Part shown: one piece after another, positions 32,247 to 43,492 of the stretch
Layout: each line of letters starts with the position of its first letter
Numbering within the stretch: position 1 is the first letter of the stretch
From: Fusarium oxysporum f. sp. lycopersici 4287
Lineage: Eukaryota; Ascomycota; Sordariomycetes; Hypocreales; Nectriaceae
Length of the DNA: 64,000 nucleotides
NCBI RefSeq assembly: GCF_000149955.1
Contig: NC_030989.1
Span: forward strand, 4,104,402 to 4,168,401
Direction of reading: 5' to 3'
Position numbers and translations under genes: made by a program
Notes under the pieces: model-generated
What the model was told of the DNA's origin: nothing
Seen by the model: only the letters and a program-made list of their open reading frames with translations
Database searches by the model: none

Positions 32247-33372
32247 ATGGTTCTTACAGTAACTCCTAGGACGTCGGTCACTTTGATCGGAGCGGGCACT
32301 CAAGGAAGACGCCTTGCATTCATGGTATGTATCGCCTCAACAATGATCTTATCCTTCATGAATTCCTTGCTAACAACCATATCTCAGTGGTCGAGTAGAG
32401 GAAACGATGTCCATCTGGTCGACGGCCAAGAAGCCCAACTTCGAGCCAGCATCGAAGCCATTGAGGAGTTTCGACAAAGTTCAAGCAACAGAAATGCTTT
32501 CTGGGGTAGAATCATAACTCATTCTCCCGAAAGCTTGCGCGAGGCTCTTCAAGCTGCTTGGTTGGTAGTCGAGGTAAGCAGCTCAGATATTAAAAATGGC
32601 TCAAGGCTGACTGAAAAGTGTGTACCTGAGCAAATCGAGCTCAAGACGAAAGTCATCTCAGAGCTCGATTCACTAGCTCCACGAGATACTATCATTGCGT
32701 CAAACTCGAGCAGTTATTCCTGTTCGGAGATATTGAAGGGTCTTAATCTAAGAAACGAGAGTCGTTTTCTAAGCGCTCATTCTTGTAAGTGTTCAAAAGC
32801 TAGCAGAATACCTGTGCTAACTGAAAGGATGTAGACTGGCCACCTGAGACACCCGGTAAGAATCATACGTCAGGCGACTTGCAAAATATGTTGCTAACAA
32901 AGACTAGAAATCGAAATCATGGGCCATGAAACAACCAACCCTTCATACATCACATTGATGATGGAGCAATGCAAAGTCCATGGCTTCTCGCCATTTCATG
33001 TTAAGTCACCATCAATGGGATACATCTACAACAGGTAAGCTCTCCGAAAAACTCGCTTGCTATGGTGTCTAATTCAATCACATCAGAATATGGGCGGCTA
33101 TCAAGAGAGAAGCCCTCCTTGCAGCTTCAGAAGGCGCTGCAACACCAGAAGAAATCGACGATATTTTCAAGGGAGTATTGAAAACACCCAAAGGGCCTTT
33201 TGAGCAGATGGATGTTGTTGGTTTGGATGTTGTGTTGGATATTGAGCAGCATTATGCCGATGCTAGGGGAAATATCCCAAGTGCACCCCGAGAATATCTA
33301 CAGAAGTTTTTGGATGAAGGTAATCTAGGCGTTAAGAGCGGGCGAGGATTTTATGACTACGGGAAGTCTTAG
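32247..33372 (+). CDS. 3-hydroxyacyl-CoA dehydrogenase family protein
   Basis: NAD-dependent dehydrogenase of 287 residues. Six exons: 32247-32324, 32388-32573, 32619-32784, 32835-32855 (21-nt microexon), 32908-33034, 33087-33372. The Rossmann motif VTLIGAGTQGRRLA is at the N-terminus and the acidic residue VHLVD ends the second strand, indicating NAD. The family's SNSSSY motif and the AHSYWPPE His region, formed across the microexon, are present; the C-terminal helical domain ends in LGVKSGRGFYDYG, a hallmark of the family. It is slightly shorter than the usual ~310 residues. Possible substrates are 3-hydroxybutyryl-CoA or other 3-hydroxy acids. No targeting signal. It follows the MFS/regulator pair. 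Confidence 0.9.
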
Positions 33373-34193
33373 ATGGGTTAGGAGTTCAATAGACGTAAAT
33401 CAAAGACTTCGATGTTTCCCAATATTAACAAAGTTGTACAAAGGTATGCCAAGGAAGCATAACGCCGAGCCGGCCGCTTTTCCCGAAAACAAAGGAAACT
33501 AGGAAGTATTCCTCCAAGCAAACAAGCCGAAAAGCCCGCAATTCGCTATGTATAAGATGACATATATAGGGCCAGGGTATCAAAGCCACGGCGGCTTGGT
33601 AACATTCGCTGAATGCAGGGGAAAACCACAGGGGTAGCGAATACAACCCTGAAGGTTTTCGCGGGGAAAGGGTTGCATCAGCCCGTGATCTCTTTCAGGA
33701 TGGTAAATGGCATGATGCACCAGAAATGCCGGGGTATGACAGCACGTGCCAAGAATGAGTTGGCAGTTTTCTTGACGATAAATGGTGTAGGGTTACAACC
33801 AGAACTGCAAATGGGAAAATGCCCCGGCAAGCGAGCTTATCAGGGGGAACGGAGTGAACCCATGGGTCTGGAACTTGAACGAGCTTCGCTTGAACGCTTA
33901 CCCGGTGCCAAGAGGCGGTTGCACGGTCATACCACTGTACCCTGTTGCTAAGTGCTTCTCCAAAGTTAGCTGTATGAGACCCAAGACCCCGTCTTTGGTG
34001 GTATTGATGTTACGGATATACGGATGAAGATCTCAGGGAAACGAGGATGAACTACTGGGGTCCTGACGTAACCCAGATGAAGATCACAGATGGAACTCAA
34101 TCGATAGCATTAAAGTCTATTTGTCTAATAATTAAAACGCTTAGCGGATGAAGACGGATACGTGCTATATACAAGATACCATTCTGCATTCAT
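33373..34193. other. intergenic, nothing seen
   Basis: Convergent spacer of ~0.8 kb between the dehydrogenase and tyrosinase stops; the 112-codon frame at 33613-33951 shows no motif and I do not support it. Confidence 0.5.
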
Positions 34194-35505
34194 TTACAGG
34201 TAGACGTAGCAGAAAGGTCCAGAAAGCGTGCTCATCAGATCCTTGATCTGTCGCTCAGGTCCAACCCAGCCAATGTTAACATAATCATCAAGTGTAGTTT
34301 CAGCACTGGGAGGCATGTTGAGGAAAGTATTTGTGCCCTGGACGGCATTCTTGCCGTTAACACGCTCCTTGGGGTTAAGCATCTGCCAGATCCACCAGAC
34401 ACGGTCAATCATAGAGTGGTGCAGGTAGAAAGCAGGATCACCGGGAGAAGTGAAGACATCTCGACCAGGGTCACCACCGAGAGAGTAATGACCACCTCCA
34501 TGAATACCAATGTCACCAGTGCCGGGAACACCCTGCATCTGCATCTGGAAGTCCAGAACAGTCTTGGGCTTAAGGATATTGTTCAGAATAGATGTAGCGT
34601 TAGCGAAGCGCTTGTTGACGGCGTCGCTGAGATCGCGCTTCAGGCAACGAGGATTGTAGTCCAGAGGGTTGGGGTTGGCAGCGACGCCACCGCCAGGAAG
34701 GTCAAGGGCAGCAGGGCCCAAATTGACCTTCATATCCTTGAAAGGACCAGACTTGACACAGCCGCCGCCAGAGCCAGCGGGAAGGTAGACGGGGGGAAGA
34801 CCACTTGAGGCGCCGAGGATGATATCGGGTTCGTTAGGGATGAATTCACCGTCACCAGAGAGGGACAGGTCACTGCCATCGAAGACAGGAGACTTGTTGA
34901 GGCCGCTGAGGGCAGTAAGAGCCCAGTCCCAGTACTACCAGAGTATTAGTGAGAGTAGTTTAGTAGCATGGTGAGTGTACTTACAGGCTGAGTTCCCTTG
35001 TAGCCACACTCATTTCGAAGAGCCTCTTCATAGAGCCAAGTGAAGTATCGGTGCCATGTGAGGAAGTTACCAGTGTAGTGGATCATCTGAGTCTGGTTCA
35101 GATGAACAGCAACCCAGTCATCGAAACGCGTCTTGGCACCAGCGGCGAAAGACGCAGGAGACTTGGAAGGTTTGGACTGGAGACACTTGACAGCGTCGAT
35201 GTAAGACTTCTTCTCCGTCTTTGAGAGAGTGCCCCTGTAGCAGATGTTAGAGAAAATGCTGTGTAGGAAAGACAGGGAGCTTACCATTCTCGTCGAACAC
35301 GGACGTTGCTCCAGTTGCAGGTACTGGCACGCTTGGTCTTATCCCCAGCGAGGTCCTGGGCAGTCTCATATGCAGCAGTAGCGAGATCAGCGAGCTCATC
35401 GAGGTTGGTGACCTCGGGTGCAGAGGAGTCAACGGTGGTGGCTTGGGGGGCAGCCAAAACACCAGCGGCGTTGAGGGCCAGGAGGGAGATGAAACCAGCA
35501 CGCAT
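34194..35505 (-). CDS. secreted tyrosinase
   Basis: Copper type-3 monooxygenase of 403 residues that oxidises phenols to quinones. Exons 35505-35285, 35234-34985 and 34934-34194, separated by two 50-nt introns. The start MRAGFISLLALNAAGVLAAP is a signal peptide, so the enzyme is secreted. Copper site A is in the VAVHLNQTQMIHYTGNFLTW and HRYF segments; copper site B is IHGGGHYSLGG plus FYLHHSMIDRVWW. Length suits the short fungal tyrosinases without a large C-terminal extension. No melanin or secondary-metabolite genes are adjacent. Possible roles include phenol detoxification or peptide tyrosine oxidation; these are inferences. The C-terminus ends at FCYVYL. Confidence 0.94.
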
Positions 35506-37122
35506 GATGGCAACCTTGACAAGAGAAAGAAGGGACGAAAGAAAGGGCAGGGATCTTCTTTGCAGCACCGGTGTTTGGCTTGAAGGACCAGTGAGTGAAG
35601 ACTGTCTTGGATGCAGAAAGGTGATGAGCTATATACTACTGTATCATCCCCTTGGACATTTCCCCTTCTCCTGCATTTCAAGGTCAAGGATTACCACGCA
35701 TAATCGTTCAGGGCCAGCCCATGGATCTTGACCTAGGGCCTATCAATTGGAGCGAGTACGCTTACATCTCTAACGGGAATATACCCCCGAGACGAAGGCA
35801 GGGTCGTTGACTAAAACCCTAGAACCAACGGTAGACGAGAACTTTTATGTGGGCTCCTAAAAGCCCGTCCCTTGTTGCCGAGGCGGAGGGGTTCGGTTCG
35901 TTCGGCCAGATAAGTTATAGCTTAGATCTAATCCGATTTAGGGACTCCTCAGCGGGTTTGCATGAGCATTGGAATTGCAGGGGTGAACCAACTACGCCAC
36001 CGGACGATTCTTAATTCAGGGGAATAGAGTGCTTACGGTAGGTCTTCTCTCGCGAAATGCATGATTCTGCAGCTGAAGCCATGAACCAACGTTCTTGTCA
36101 CATTCCAGAGCCCTGGATTTCAGGAGACTATGGGATGCTGGAGTAATAGCGTAGGTAGACGCTAGATTGACGCTTTGGCGCCGGGAGAAACTAGGGTTGA
36201 TGATCCGGAACAGTTCCGTGCTAAGACGAGTGGAGATTTGGGATCCATAACATCTCGGACACGAACATTGACATTCCCGTTAGTGACGGGACAAAGATTC
36301 GTGTTTTAACTACTTTTCTCCGGCGACTAGACTAGCATAACTAGTAAAAGATTGTTGCTGATCGTTATGTCGATCTCCCTCGCGAATCACTCGATGTCAC
36401 CCAGATGTTTCACTTTGAGGAGAGATGTTAACCCACCCATTTTCGATCGCGGAGTTACATTCAAGTACATGATTAAATAGGCAAGATCACATAGTCGAGA
36501 TGCATATCACATATAATACAATCAGGTCGAGATAACCTCGCTCACCTTGTCAGGTGGGCCGCCAAGACCTGCACCGCATTGGTCGCTACGGATATTACTC
36601 GACCTTCTCTATTAGCCTCGGCTATAACCTGAATGCAGAACAAGAGCGAGACCTGAGCGTTTCATAAGTCCTTTATCCAGAGGACCTGCAGATGTATTAA
36701 TCCAATCCTGGTAAGGCCAATTACCACCAGCCAGGGTCAGACTCCCCGTTAGGGAACTCGTATGATACACCTGAACGTCGGAGTCACAGTGGCAATACAA
36801 GGGTCGTCTTTAGATCAAAAAGATGTGAAGAATCTTTGATTAAACTTGGTAGTTCAGCCGCGTCAAAGTAATGACAGATGGCTTCTAGTGGACTCGCAGC
36901 CACGGCAATATGCATAATCTTCCACTTGATTTCCTGGTCAGTGGAAATTTTGTGTTCTAGCTCGTAAAACACCCTGTCGAAAACGTGGTGCACACGACGT
37001 AAAGGATCGATAGGAGACCCCCTGGCTGCCCCCTCTCTTGTGCGTGTTTCTTTTCTTATTATCCTGCCCCTTCTCCATCGTCCCAAGTTCTTGGGTCTTT
37101 GTACATCCTTCCCTCGGCCACC
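35506..37122. other. long intergenic region
   Basis: About 1.6 kb between two divergent genes (tyrosinase on minus, rhodopsin-domain protein on plus). A TATA-like element for the tyrosinase lies at 35629-35635. A minus-strand frame at 36784-37086 lacks an ATG. Otherwise nothing recognised. Confidence 0.5.
35629..35635 (-). promoter_or_regulatory. possible TATA element of tyrosinase
   Basis: TATATAG on the minus strand about 125 bp upstream of the tyrosinase start codon. Confidence 0.35.
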
Positions 37123-38486
37123 ATGGATCCTCAGGTTCAGCTCCCTTCTAATCCCGACGAGAATGGAGCGGTCGATATTCTTGCTTCTACGGTTCTGGTG
37201 ATTACTCTGGCGACTATTGTTGTTTTGGCTCGCGTTTATGTGCGGTTGTTTATGATTCGCAACATTGGTTGGGATGTAAGTTGCATCAATGCCTCATCTC
37301 GTTTATTTCCCTTTTTTACTCCCACTGCTCCTGTGCCAAGCCCTGAATCTTTCTAAAAGTCTGCGCCTAGGATGCCTTCATGATATTCACCATCGCATTA
37401 TCCTGGGCAGGTCAAGGCGTAATCTTCGCACAGCTTGCTTACGGTGGTGGAAAGCACATTGGCGATGTTGACCCAGATGTCTACATGACAGGAATGAAGT
37501 TGAACTTCATAAGTCAGCCAATCTTCTTGATAGCAATCTGCATAGTCAAACTGTCCGTCGGGTGCGCCCTCCTTCGAATTGCGTCCACCAAGTTCTACAA
37601 ATGGTTGATTCTGTCTATTATGATCTTCATGTCAATCTACACGATTGGATGTTTCTTTGTAAGTCATGCATCTACGATGACGTTCAGTTCGGACGACTAA
37701 TATTCTCTACTGTAGACTGTCATCTTTCAATGTACAGACATCCGTGTCCTCTGGGATCCAACCGTACCGTCGAAATGCTGGTCACAAAAGACATTACAAT
37801 CACTCTCGTACACGAACTCCGCGTTTAATATCTTGACTGATCTCCTCTTCGCTATTATTATCCCAACACCCATGCTTTGGAGACTCAACGTGCACTTCCG
37901 TACACGGGTAACCCTTATTGGCATTCTTGGTCTTGGTGTCTTTGCCTGCGCCGCTGCCTTTACCAAGCTTGGATACGTCACCAATTACGGCAAACTTGGT
38001 GACTGGCTATGGGACTCTCGCAACATCACAATCTGGACCAGTGTTGAGCTCAACGTCGGTATCATCGCAGGCAGTCTACCCTGTCTGCGGCCGTTGTTCC
38101 GAAGCTTCCTTGGCAGCACCTATGGCAAGAACTCCAAGAAGACACCAACAACAGGCAACACGAATTATGGTCGTGGTACTCTGAGAAGCGCTACAATGCG
38201 CAGTGGTAAGAACTGGCATGTCTTGTCCAGTGGAAAAAGGGGCGATGATGAGACCAGTAGTCAAAAGGCAATCAACATTGGTCAACAGGAGTATGAGCTT
38301 CGAGATAGGATAGCCAGCCCTTCTGGAGTGATGAACAAGACGACAGTGCAGACTGAGATTGAGGGGAGGTCAAGTGATGAGAGTGGTGGCAATGCAGCAT
38401 ACAGGGGCCAGTTTCATAGTGGTATCACAAAGACTATGATAACGACAGTCGAAGTTACCAAGACGGACACTTCATCGACTCAATGA
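37123..38486 (+). CDS. seven-helix rhodopsin-domain membrane protein (PTH11-related, no CFEM)
   Basis: Integral membrane protein of 403 residues from the large fungal rhodopsin-like family that includes PTH11-type receptors. Exons 37123-37275, 37371-37658 and 37716-38486, all phase 0. About seven hydrophobic segments occupy the first ~280 residues; family marks are RVYVRLFMIRNIGWDDAFM, IFQCTDIRVLWDPTVPSKCW, and TDLLFAIIIPTPMLWRLNVH, plus NVGIIAGSLPCLRPLF at the end of helix 7. The C-terminal tail of ~120 residues is polar and probably cytoplasmic. There is no N-terminal CFEM domain. Ligand and signalling role are unknown. A second member of the family is at 53806-55145. Confidence 0.9.
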
Positions 38487-38911
38487 TTTACTATTTCCTA
38501 TTTTCTATAACCTTAACTTAATTAGATGCATAACTAGCGATAATATCAAATCATGATTCTTCAATAGCGAATGGTAATCCCATGCCAATGCAGGTATGTT
38601 CATAAGGCCTTCAGTATCCACAAATTGTAAATAGAGAAACCTTATTCACTTAGAATATTTCTTTAGTTTGAGGAGACACAACGTTTACCAAAATTAACAA
38701 GCCTCGTTTGGGATTTTACTAAAGATTATTCCTGTCTGTCAAACTGAGTGAAACAGAAGTTCGATTTGACAAGCCTGGAAGGTCGTGAGAGCTTTAAACT
38801 TCGAAATTCTAGAATATGTCACTCTTGAAGCCTCATCTTGTCTCCGTCGATGTGTTTTATTAGGGCTCTATTCTAATTGATGCAGTGATAATTTGCTAAG
38901 GCCGTTGAAGA
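38487..38911. other. intergenic 425 bp
   Basis: Convergent spacer between the membrane protein gene and the Clr5 locus; nothing seen. Confidence 0.5.
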
Positions 38912-41216
38912 CTATTCTAAGCCAACTGCGTCTGCTTTACCTTTACCTTTAAGCAACCTCCCTTTCCTCCCCCTTATTGTTGACTTTCCTTCTTCCTCCT
39001 CCACCAAAGTTGGCATAGTCGATTTCAAACCCCGCCTAAAATCGGAGCTCTCCAGTGCCTGGAAATAATCATCCCACGAGAGTTCCTCGGCCTCCCAATG
39101 TTGGATGAGGTCATGTAATCCCAGCCCCGGAGTTGAAGCTGGCTGGTCTTTACTGCTGAGCGCTGCTGCTTTGAACCTTTGAAGTGAGCTTGAGCCTGAC
39201 ACTTGAGAAGAGCGTGAAAACCGAGACGCCAAGGATCTGGCGATAGTAGGGTTCCCATTCAAAGCATTCAAGTATATGTGATGGGAAGATAGAGATGTTC
39301 TCAAATAAGATGAAACACTTGAAGAACCGAAAGACGGCAGATATCGGCCCCCTTCGACATATATGATAGTATCTCTCTGGTTGGGAGAGGCTAATTGCTC
39401 GCGCTGCTGTATGAGCCAGCCCAGAAACTCATTATCAGTAGATGCACGTCGAATTTTGCTGAAATTTGATTTTAAAGCTACCACCTCCTTCAGTGGAGCA
39501 GAAGTAGGAGTTGCTGAGCGGCTGCTTCTGGTGTCCAAGACTGATTTGAGTGCTTCCATTTGATAAGTCTGAACTCCTCTAGCGAGGTCATCATTGTGAG
39601 CGGCTGCCGGAAACCATGAGTAATGCTCAACAAATTGTGTTACAAACTCTCTTTTGACATGATCTGGTGTGAATAAGCTATCATAAAGGATCGCTTGAAT
39701 AATTTCACAACAAAGTGGATTTTCTAAGGGCTGATGTTTCAGTGAACTATATTTGGGTTCAGAGAAACGCAGCGAACTTTGAGCGATGATCCTACTCACG
39801 ATTATCAAGAAGTGCGTCGCTGATGTTGTAGGAAGGCTTTGACCCCAAGGGAGAGGGCATTCCCGTTTCGGTTGTATCCGCTTCCAAAAGTAGGTAAATA
39901 GGAAGCTGGAATACGTCCAAAGACAGAGTGGGCTTTTTTAAAGAGTCAAATCGCTCATGTCAGTCGGCTTCATCCCCTTGAGTTTCTCTTTATATAGCCT
40001 GGGGAGGGCTGGAGACCACTCAGCGTGCGCCAACAGTTGGCAAGACAACGCTCCATATCCGATGCGAACAATTCTTTATCCCATTTGAGTGAATTCAACA
40101 AGCTCTCTGGAATATCGTGATCTTTCTTTCCTTGAAGACGGAGCAATGTCCAAAGGTCTATCGATTCTGTACCAAGTGGGTCGAAAACCTTTGTAAAGTC
40201 TCTGGCTTTATCCAGATGTTTCTGTACTAGACTGGTATCTCCGCTTGTATGCGCATAGATCTGCGCAAGGTGGCGATGGGATAGGAAGGATTGCATGGGA
40301 CACATCTCATCCTCATTGGACGGGCAAGGGTTAGGTTCCTCTCCAATCAGACGATCATTGTTCATCTTGAGCTCAGACTCCATCATCACCCTCACGATCT
40401 CACAGGTTCTTCGTTTTTTGGCAGTCCTTGCCATGTCGAGCATCCTGGCGCGTCGCTGTTTGGCCGAAGGCGCTTTGTATTGACAAGGAATCGAGATCTT
40501 GCAGTAGTAGTTGAAAGCTTTGGTGCAGCGATACAAGATAGATATTCTGCCGACAGCTTGTCATCGTACATATACTGACAGCGTGGACTCGATTCTATGG
40601 CCGATGGGGTAAACGTGAAGTCGCTGTCAGTAGCGAAATTCAGTTGCGCGTAGGATGGGCTTTCTGCAGTGTTGTCGCCTGACTCGCTTCTGGGTTTCGG
40701 TCGCTTCAGTGGGCGGCGAGGAAGAGGTGAAGATGTCCCATGGGCTGTGATATCACTCCTGCGACTGCTGGAGCTTGCGCCACTTCTTGGACGTTTGCTT
40801 GACTCATTTGTAAGTATGAGCCCTTGGTCCGTAGAGCCATCCACGGCGGTCGTACAGGATGGCTCGTTACTGGCAGCTTCGCTAGGCGTGCTTTGGCTGG
40901 CCGTCTCATTCGGCGATCGTTGGATAGAGCGGCCTCCTCGGGGCTGCTTGTTGAAACCCCAACGTCTCGTTGCTTTTGAGAACTGATCTTTGCTACGCAC
41001 AGCAATGTCAGCAGAGACATTATATGGAGAGCGATATACTCACGATATGGTGAAACTCAGATTTGTTTGTAGGTAGTTGATTACTTGGTCGCGAGTCCAA
41101 TTTTGGGTCCAGTATAGATCGCCAATCAGCTCTTTGTGCTCGTCCACTGCTTTGTCTGACAGTCCAGCAGCTCGGGGAGCAGGTTCTGGGGCAAAGACTA
41201 TTTCTCGCGGAGCCAT
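38912..41216 (-). pseudogene. Clr5-domain protein locus, apparently broken
   Basis: Starts at ATG 41216 (MAPREIVFAPEPAPRAAG); exon 1 (41216-41044) joins exon 2 (from 40992) through a 51-nt intron to give LYWTQNWTRDQVINYLQTNL then SKDQFSKATRRWGFNK, the N-terminal Clr5 domain of putative fungal transcription-related proteins. A low-complexity basic linker follows. The frame must then change near 40,520-40,580 (a 62-nt intron 40579-40518 with donor GTCAGT and acceptor AAAG would do it) to reach FNYYCKISIPCQYKAPS and a helical region to a TGA at 39970. Coding-like sequence (RFDSLKKPTLSLDVFQLP) resumes in another frame just beyond, with an in-frame TGA at its edge and no splice pair that fits, then an intron 39799-39724 and a tail to 38912. 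Two adjacent genes, or assembly errors, are alternatives. Confidence 0.55.
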
Positions 41217-43492
41217 TAGTCGTTGTGGAACTATGCAAATAAACTAGAAGTCTGGTAAGGGGTACCCGCAGAGACTGGCTCTTGACTGACACAAGTTTAA
41301 AGTTACACTGCGCATCCGAATATAAAGAAACACGCAAGAGCAAACTGAGCATACGGTCTTCCATTCTTGATTCTATCCTCTTGCCTCAACAAAAAAGCAA
41401 TCAACACGTCATGCTCTGCTAGTATCAGGTCAGATTCGAGTAACCCTTGTCTTGGGTCGTCAATTGGACAAGAGGTGATGACATTGTTTCTCTTTCAACC
41501 CCCAAACTGAACTAGGCCAAATATGGTAACTCCAAACCTTTATATGAAATTTTCTGCTAATCGCTGAGGACGTTTCCAAGCCATATTCACTTACAATGCC
41601 AACGGCTCGTCTCACTCAATGACAGCTGGCCAAAGTGGCAAGTCGCACACCATGCCTTGTCGGGTAATTCCAATGAATTATTGTGGCTACTTCGGCAGCC
41701 TTACTTTTCCCTGCAGCTAACTCCCGATATTGAGGGGAAACTCCTCGTAATCTGATTACTCAGGTCAATCTGCTGGAAAGGCTACTGCCACTCTGTTACA
41801 CAGTTCGTCTCAAGTTCCGGGAATTGAACGTTTGGAACTTCCCGATCTAGATAAAACAAACTACCAAATATCATATGGGTGTCGTTCTGCTGGTGCTTGA
41901 GTGAGACAGAGGCTGTGATGACACTGATGAGGCGGCCTGGTTTTGGGGTAATCTGTCAATCATCAATAGATCTGTTTGCCACATGATTAAGAAAGTTTGG
42001 CTTTTCCAGAATTAGCAATGCCAAAGATTACGATAGGTTTCTGAGCAGCGTTAGGGCTGTTGTGTGGCTTCGTAACCAAGCATAGCAGAGATAGGCCTAT
42101 AATCTAGAGAGTAGCTTCATGGTAGGATGATTTCAATTGTTTACTATATAGGATGTTGATCATGGTGACAAGCTTGAATACAACTCTGAAATTGTCCTCT
42201 GCTGCTTAAATCATTAAAACTACGAGTTTCTTATCAAATATACCTCTTTGATTGCACCTTTTGTTTCAATATGGCTCTGGATCCTGTCAAGCACAACTAT
42301 AAAAAAGATCAGGATATTCTGGTTGCCCACGCTGGTGCATGGACTCAAGATGCCAGCTCCTCTCCTTCGAAAAGCGTGGTATGTCTAAGTACTCTCATAC
42401 CCAAGCCTCCTACTGACTGCGAAGATTTCTAAGGTCGAGGAAAGGGTCGAGGCATCTAAGAAAAACTCTAGGAATAAGAATTGAGAGATTCAATTACAGA
42501 GAATCATGTTCCGGAATGCCTGTAGTTACGCTTTTACTCGGGATGATATTCAAAACTTATGGAGGCTTCGTGTCTGCTTTGTTGAAAGTTTACGAGATGT
42601 AGATACAAGAGCTCTACACAGCATCAATCTCGTGAACGAAGATAAATTATATATCAGAATGCTTCTACTTCTAGTAAGACACGAATACTCTTATAAATTC
42701 TTAGTAGTCATCTACTTTCAGGCATGAAGAATCAGGACACAGCTTGGAATGTCTCCAGCAGCTAAAGGATCGTTGTTGAGTGATGAAAAGGCATGTTGGG
42801 TGACAATACAAGGACTAAAAACTAGAACAACCTGGGTGTACCTATACTAAGTCTCTACAAATAAAAAACAGCGAGCCTATATTTATTTATCTTATACTAT
42901 CGTTCCAAAGCACGAGGACCTTGGCAGCTTACGCACTTCAATGTTGGAGCTGATTGATGAGTACGTTCCCATCTACCCTGCACTGTATGGAACGACCATG
43001 AGAGAATTAATTATAAATGTATGCCATTCTTTCGAGAAGTATCATATACTGAATACTCTGTACTATCCTTAGGAATACCAATCTACATCTTATCAATATC
43101 AATTAGAATTCCTTCTCCTATCATCACCTCATCCTCTCCTTTTCAACCCCCCTTTCCACCCATGATCCGATTCTAGAACAAGGGTGTCCCGTTATCTCGC
43201 AGCCTTATCTGCCGAGAAATACGGGACAATGGAACCTAAAAATACGCCTCATGCCAGTTTTCCTAAGCTATTGCTTACCGCTTTTGGTCTAGCCCATCAT
43301 TTGATCAATTTCCCCCGCAACGCGGAGGCGGAGGGCTCATTACCCGCTAATTGGGCGCCCGTCGCGAGTAAGTTACCAACCAACGCGCGATAAGACAAAC
43401 GTTCAGCTTTTTATATCTGGTCTGGGGTAATAGCTTAAACCTCATCTCTGTTCCCTTTCGTCTGTAGTCTACCGTAATTGACAGTAGAAAGT
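41217..43492. other. long intergenic, AT-rich
   Basis: About 2.3 kb between divergent genes. Contains a weak two-exon small frame (42271-42484) and an AT-rich part around 42,480-43,100 with short decayed-looking frames. No element ends recognised. Confidence 0.45.
42271..42484 (+). CDS. possible small protein, uncertain
   Basis: ATG-initiated frame (MALDPVKHNYKKDQDILVAH...) that can be spliced after AGC GTG through an intron with donor GTATGT and acceptor TAAG to give a short Lys/Ser-rich end. No family recognised. It may equally be a relic of a larger gene, as the downstream frame at 42506-42727 also looks partly coding. Confidence 0.2.

Noticed and set aside
33613..33951. 112-residue plus-strand frame between the dehydrogenase and tyrosinase
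   Set aside because: No family resemblance and codon pattern not convincing; in a convergent 3' spacer.
35960..36012. tRNA-like 5' half on the minus strand (gtccggtggcgtagttggttca)
   Set aside because: Acceptor and D-arm look right, but no anticodon arm, T arm or pairing 3' acceptor strand follows within a tRNA length.
36784..37086. 100-codon minus-strand frame upstream of the rhodopsin-domain gene
   Set aside because: Begins without ATG; no motif; lies in the promoter region of the divergent gene.
40547..40575. 29-nt GT-AG segment that would also fix the Clr5 frame
   Set aside because: Shorter than any credible intron in this window; a 62-nt alternative with better donor exists.
42506..42727. 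73-codon frame MFRNACSYAFTRDD...
   Set aside because: Looks partly coding but ends in AT-rich DNA with no partner exon; could not be linked to a gene.
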